The notes beneath the pieces are model-generated. The model did not search any database, was not told the DNA's origin, and saw only the letters and a program-made list of their open reading frames with translations. Shown here one piece after another: positions 62,648 to 64,000 of a stretch of 64,000 nucleotides of DNA (the stretch's first letter is position 1; each line of letters opens with the position of its first letter). The translations under genes and the position numbers were made by a program. Source of the stretch: Rhodococcus sp. ARC_M6 (GTDB taxonomy: Bacteria; Actinomycetota; Actinomycetes; Mycobacteriales; Mycobacteriaceae). The DNA is taken from contig NZ_JALGQH010000002.1 in the NCBI RefSeq assembly GCF_022810305.1, positions 186,001-250,000 on the forward strand, written 5' to 3'.

Positions 62648-62742
62648 CCACGTCAGGCCCTCGGGCCTGATGGTAAAAACCCGCTTGCGGGTCTGATAGG
62701 TTAGACAAGCACTGAGCGCCGTTAACGGAGTTTATTGCGAAT

Positions 62743-62815
62743 GCGGACGTGGCGCAGCTGGTAGCGCACAACCTTGCCAAGGTTGGGGTCGCGGGTTCGA
62801 ATCCCGTCGTCCGCT
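62743..62815 (+). tRNA. tRNA-Gly(GCC), second copy
   Basis: Identical in sequence to the tRNA at 62406-62478, but here CCA is encoded at 62816-62818. Confidence 0.96.
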
Positions 62816-62836
62816 CCATTTTTCTCTCAAGATCCC

Positions 62837-62908
62837 GCGCGATTAGCTCAGCGGGAGAGCGCTTCCCTGACACGGAAGAGGTCACTGGTTCAATCCCAGT
62901 ATCGCGCA
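62837..62908 (+). tRNA. tRNA-Val(GAC), second copy
   Basis: Identical to the tRNA at 62576-62647, with CCA encoded at 62909-62911. It ends the cluster and is followed by a strong terminator. Confidence 0.96.
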
Positions 62909-62920
62909 CCACGGCAGTAC

Positions 62921-62955
62921 AAAAGTCCGGAATCCCTTTGGGGTTCCGGACTTTT
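62921..62955 (+). terminator. Terminator of the tRNA cluster
   Basis: AAAAGTCCGGAATCCC (62921-62936), loop TTTG, GGGTTCCGGACTTTT (62941-62955) pair along their length with one bulged T, and the arm ends in TTTT. A classical intrinsic terminator after the last tRNA. Confidence 0.85.
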
Positions 62956-63041
62956 GCGTTGTCTGTCAAGAATTGTGGCATGAGATTGAGACGGGACCCC
63001 ATTCGGGATCCCGCCTCAATGTATCTGGATGTTCGGGTTTC

Positions 63042-63524
63042 TCAGTTGGAGAAGCGGTTCGCAGCCGACGTCATCGCCCGGAGCGAGGATTCTGTCGCGG
63101 TCTCACCGATGCCCATAGCCCAGCTGCGACGGCCACCGCACTCGGTGAAGATGAATGTGGCCGTACGGTGACCGATCTGGTGCTGATGGAACGACAGAAT
63201 TTCCAGGGAGATTCCCGCGTCGTACAGCATCGATGTCATAGCCGAGATCGCGCCGGTTGCGGTGGCGGAGGCTTTGGCAATCCGCTCCCCCAGGCCGAGT
63301 GTCGCCTCGAAGGTCCAACGGCCGGGTGCAATCTTCTCGGTTGACCACGCGCCGAGACGGATCGGGCCGTTCATTGCGGCGTACGTGGATTCGAATTCGT
63401 TCCACGACATCGCGGAGCATTCGGAACGCAGGCCGGCCGGCAGGGATTTTCCGTGGCGCGCAGCAAAAGGATCGGCTGCGAAGGCGGTCGAAGAATCAGA
63501 AGCGAAAGCGAAGTTGAAAGTCAT
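63042..63524 (-). CDS. Free-standing LeuA regulatory-domain-like protein
   Basis: A 160-residue protein from the ATG at 63522-63524. The second half (MNGPIRLGAW; DAGISLEILSFHQHQIG; AMGIGETATESSLRAMTSAANRF) resembles the C-terminal leucine-binding domain of 2-isopropylmalate synthase, with its NGP and G-x-G-x-x-T-x-x-SLRA-x-x-SA-NR patterns. The catalytic barrel is absent, and the N-terminal 40 residues look like a different small segment. It could sense leucine or oligomerise with LeuA. Function unproven. Confidence 0.7.
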   Translation of the reverse strand: MTFNFAFASDSSTAFAADPFAARHGKSLPAGLRSECSAMSWNEFESTYAAMNGPIRLGAWSTEKIAPGRWTFEATLGLGERIAKASATATGAISAMTSMLYDAGISLEILSFHQHQIGHRTATFIFTECGGRRSWAMGIGETATESSLRAMTSAANRFSN

Positions 63525-63699
63525 GATCGTGGTCTTCCTGGAATGAAGCGGAGGACCAACAGGTAGCACAACGACCCGCAGCGGGGGGTCGGTCCGATTC
63601 AGACCCCGCTACGGCGGTGTACTACGAGAATGCGCTTCATGAGAGTCGAGGCTAGGCGGCCGGGCCGCAGAACGCAACCCGGCCGCCTCCGTCGACAAA

Positions 63700-64000
63700 C
63701 TAGACCCGCGCCGCCTTGTGCGCTGAGATCAACGCGCGATACCACTCGAACGAGTCTTTCGGGGTCCGCTTCTGTGTATCGAAATCGACGTGGACCAAGC
63801 CGAATCGTTCCTTGTAGCCGGCCGCCCATTCGAAGTTGTCGAGCATCGACCACACAAAGTAGCCCTGCACGTCGACGCCGTCGTCCATGGCTGATCGCAG
63901 CGAACGCAAGTGCGCGTCGTGGTAGTCGATGCGAGCAGGGTCATGGACCTCGCCGGCCTCGTTCGGAGCATCGTGGAACGAGCACCCGCTTTCGGTGATG
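63700..64000 (-). CDS. GH1 family beta-glucosidase (5' part outside window)
   Basis: The visible 99 codons are the C-terminus of a glycoside hydrolase family 1 enzyme. ITESGCSFHD carries the Glu nucleophile (I-T-E-x-G), followed by DYHDAHLRSLRSAMDDGVDVQGYFVWSMLDNFEWAAGYKERFGLVHVDFDTQKRTPKDS, the sugar-binding WSxxDNFEW motif. The sequence is complete up to the stop at 63700. Confidence 0.93.
   Translation of the reverse strand, partial: ITESGCSFHDAPNEAGEVHDPARIDYHDAHLRSLRSAMDDGVDVQGYFVWSMLDNFEWAAGYKERFGLVHVDFDTQKRTPKDSFEWYRALISAHKAARV

Overview
The window looks like a chromosome segment of a high-GC actinomycete of the genus Rhodococcus (erythropolis-like by content; the species is inferred). 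The main evidence is synteny with the mycolic-acid bacteria: ruvA-ruvC-yebC, pdxT-tesB and pdxS-NUDIX-pimA-patA-pgsA-HIT-thrS all lie on the minus strand in the order known from Mycobacterium tuberculosis. Translationally coupled start/stop overlaps and GTG starts are frequent.

Region 1 (1-5.0 kb) is backbone: ruvA (partial), ruvC, yebC, a GntR regulator with a DUF1648 membrane protein, pdxT and tesB. Region 2 (5.0-24.4 kb) is an accessory block between tesB and pdxS, which are neighbours in relatives. It holds a second tesB; a guanidine/urea-type nitrogen operon (APC permease, two DUF1989 proteins, a biotin-dependent carboxyltransferase, allophanate hydrolase); a divergent CBS-nucleotidyltransferase/Fic/TetR operon; a DUF222-HNH protein; a thiol-disulfide module (CcdA, DsbA-like, CPVC membrane protein) beside a BlaI/M56 pair and two perfect BlaI-like operators; a methyltransferase; an SRPBCC protein; and AzlCD. 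Region 3 (24.4-32.4 kb) is the conserved pdxS...thrS block, including the phosphatidylinositol mannoside operon.

Region 4 (32,528-62,070) is a 29.5-kb genomic island at the 3' end of a tRNA-Val(CAC) gene. It is bounded by a 25-bp direct repeat, with integrase fragments near both ends and a broken excisionase. Its cargo looks like a stress and cell-envelope package: a ten-gene gas-vesicle operon, four CsbD-like genes in varying states, a YtxH-like protein, a zinc alcohol dehydrogenase, a glutamate-cysteine-ligase-like enzyme, an acyl-lipid desaturase, DUF1206 and small membrane proteins, an amine oxidase and a FUSC protein. Six cargo units carry the same promoter architecture, GGTT-N15/16-GGGTA, of the SigF/SigB general-stress type, so the island reads as a transferable stress regulon. 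The island is also scarred: a group II intron sits precisely inside an IS256-family transposase gene, an intact IS110 is present, and several genes are truncated or frameshifted.

Region 5 (62.0-64 kb) returns to the chromosome: tRNA-Val(CAC), a Gly-Cys-Val-Gly-Val tRNA cluster, a free-standing LeuA-regulatory-like protein and the C-terminus of a GH1 beta-glucosidase. Positions and motifs were read by eye. Family names rest on recognised motifs, not on database searches.
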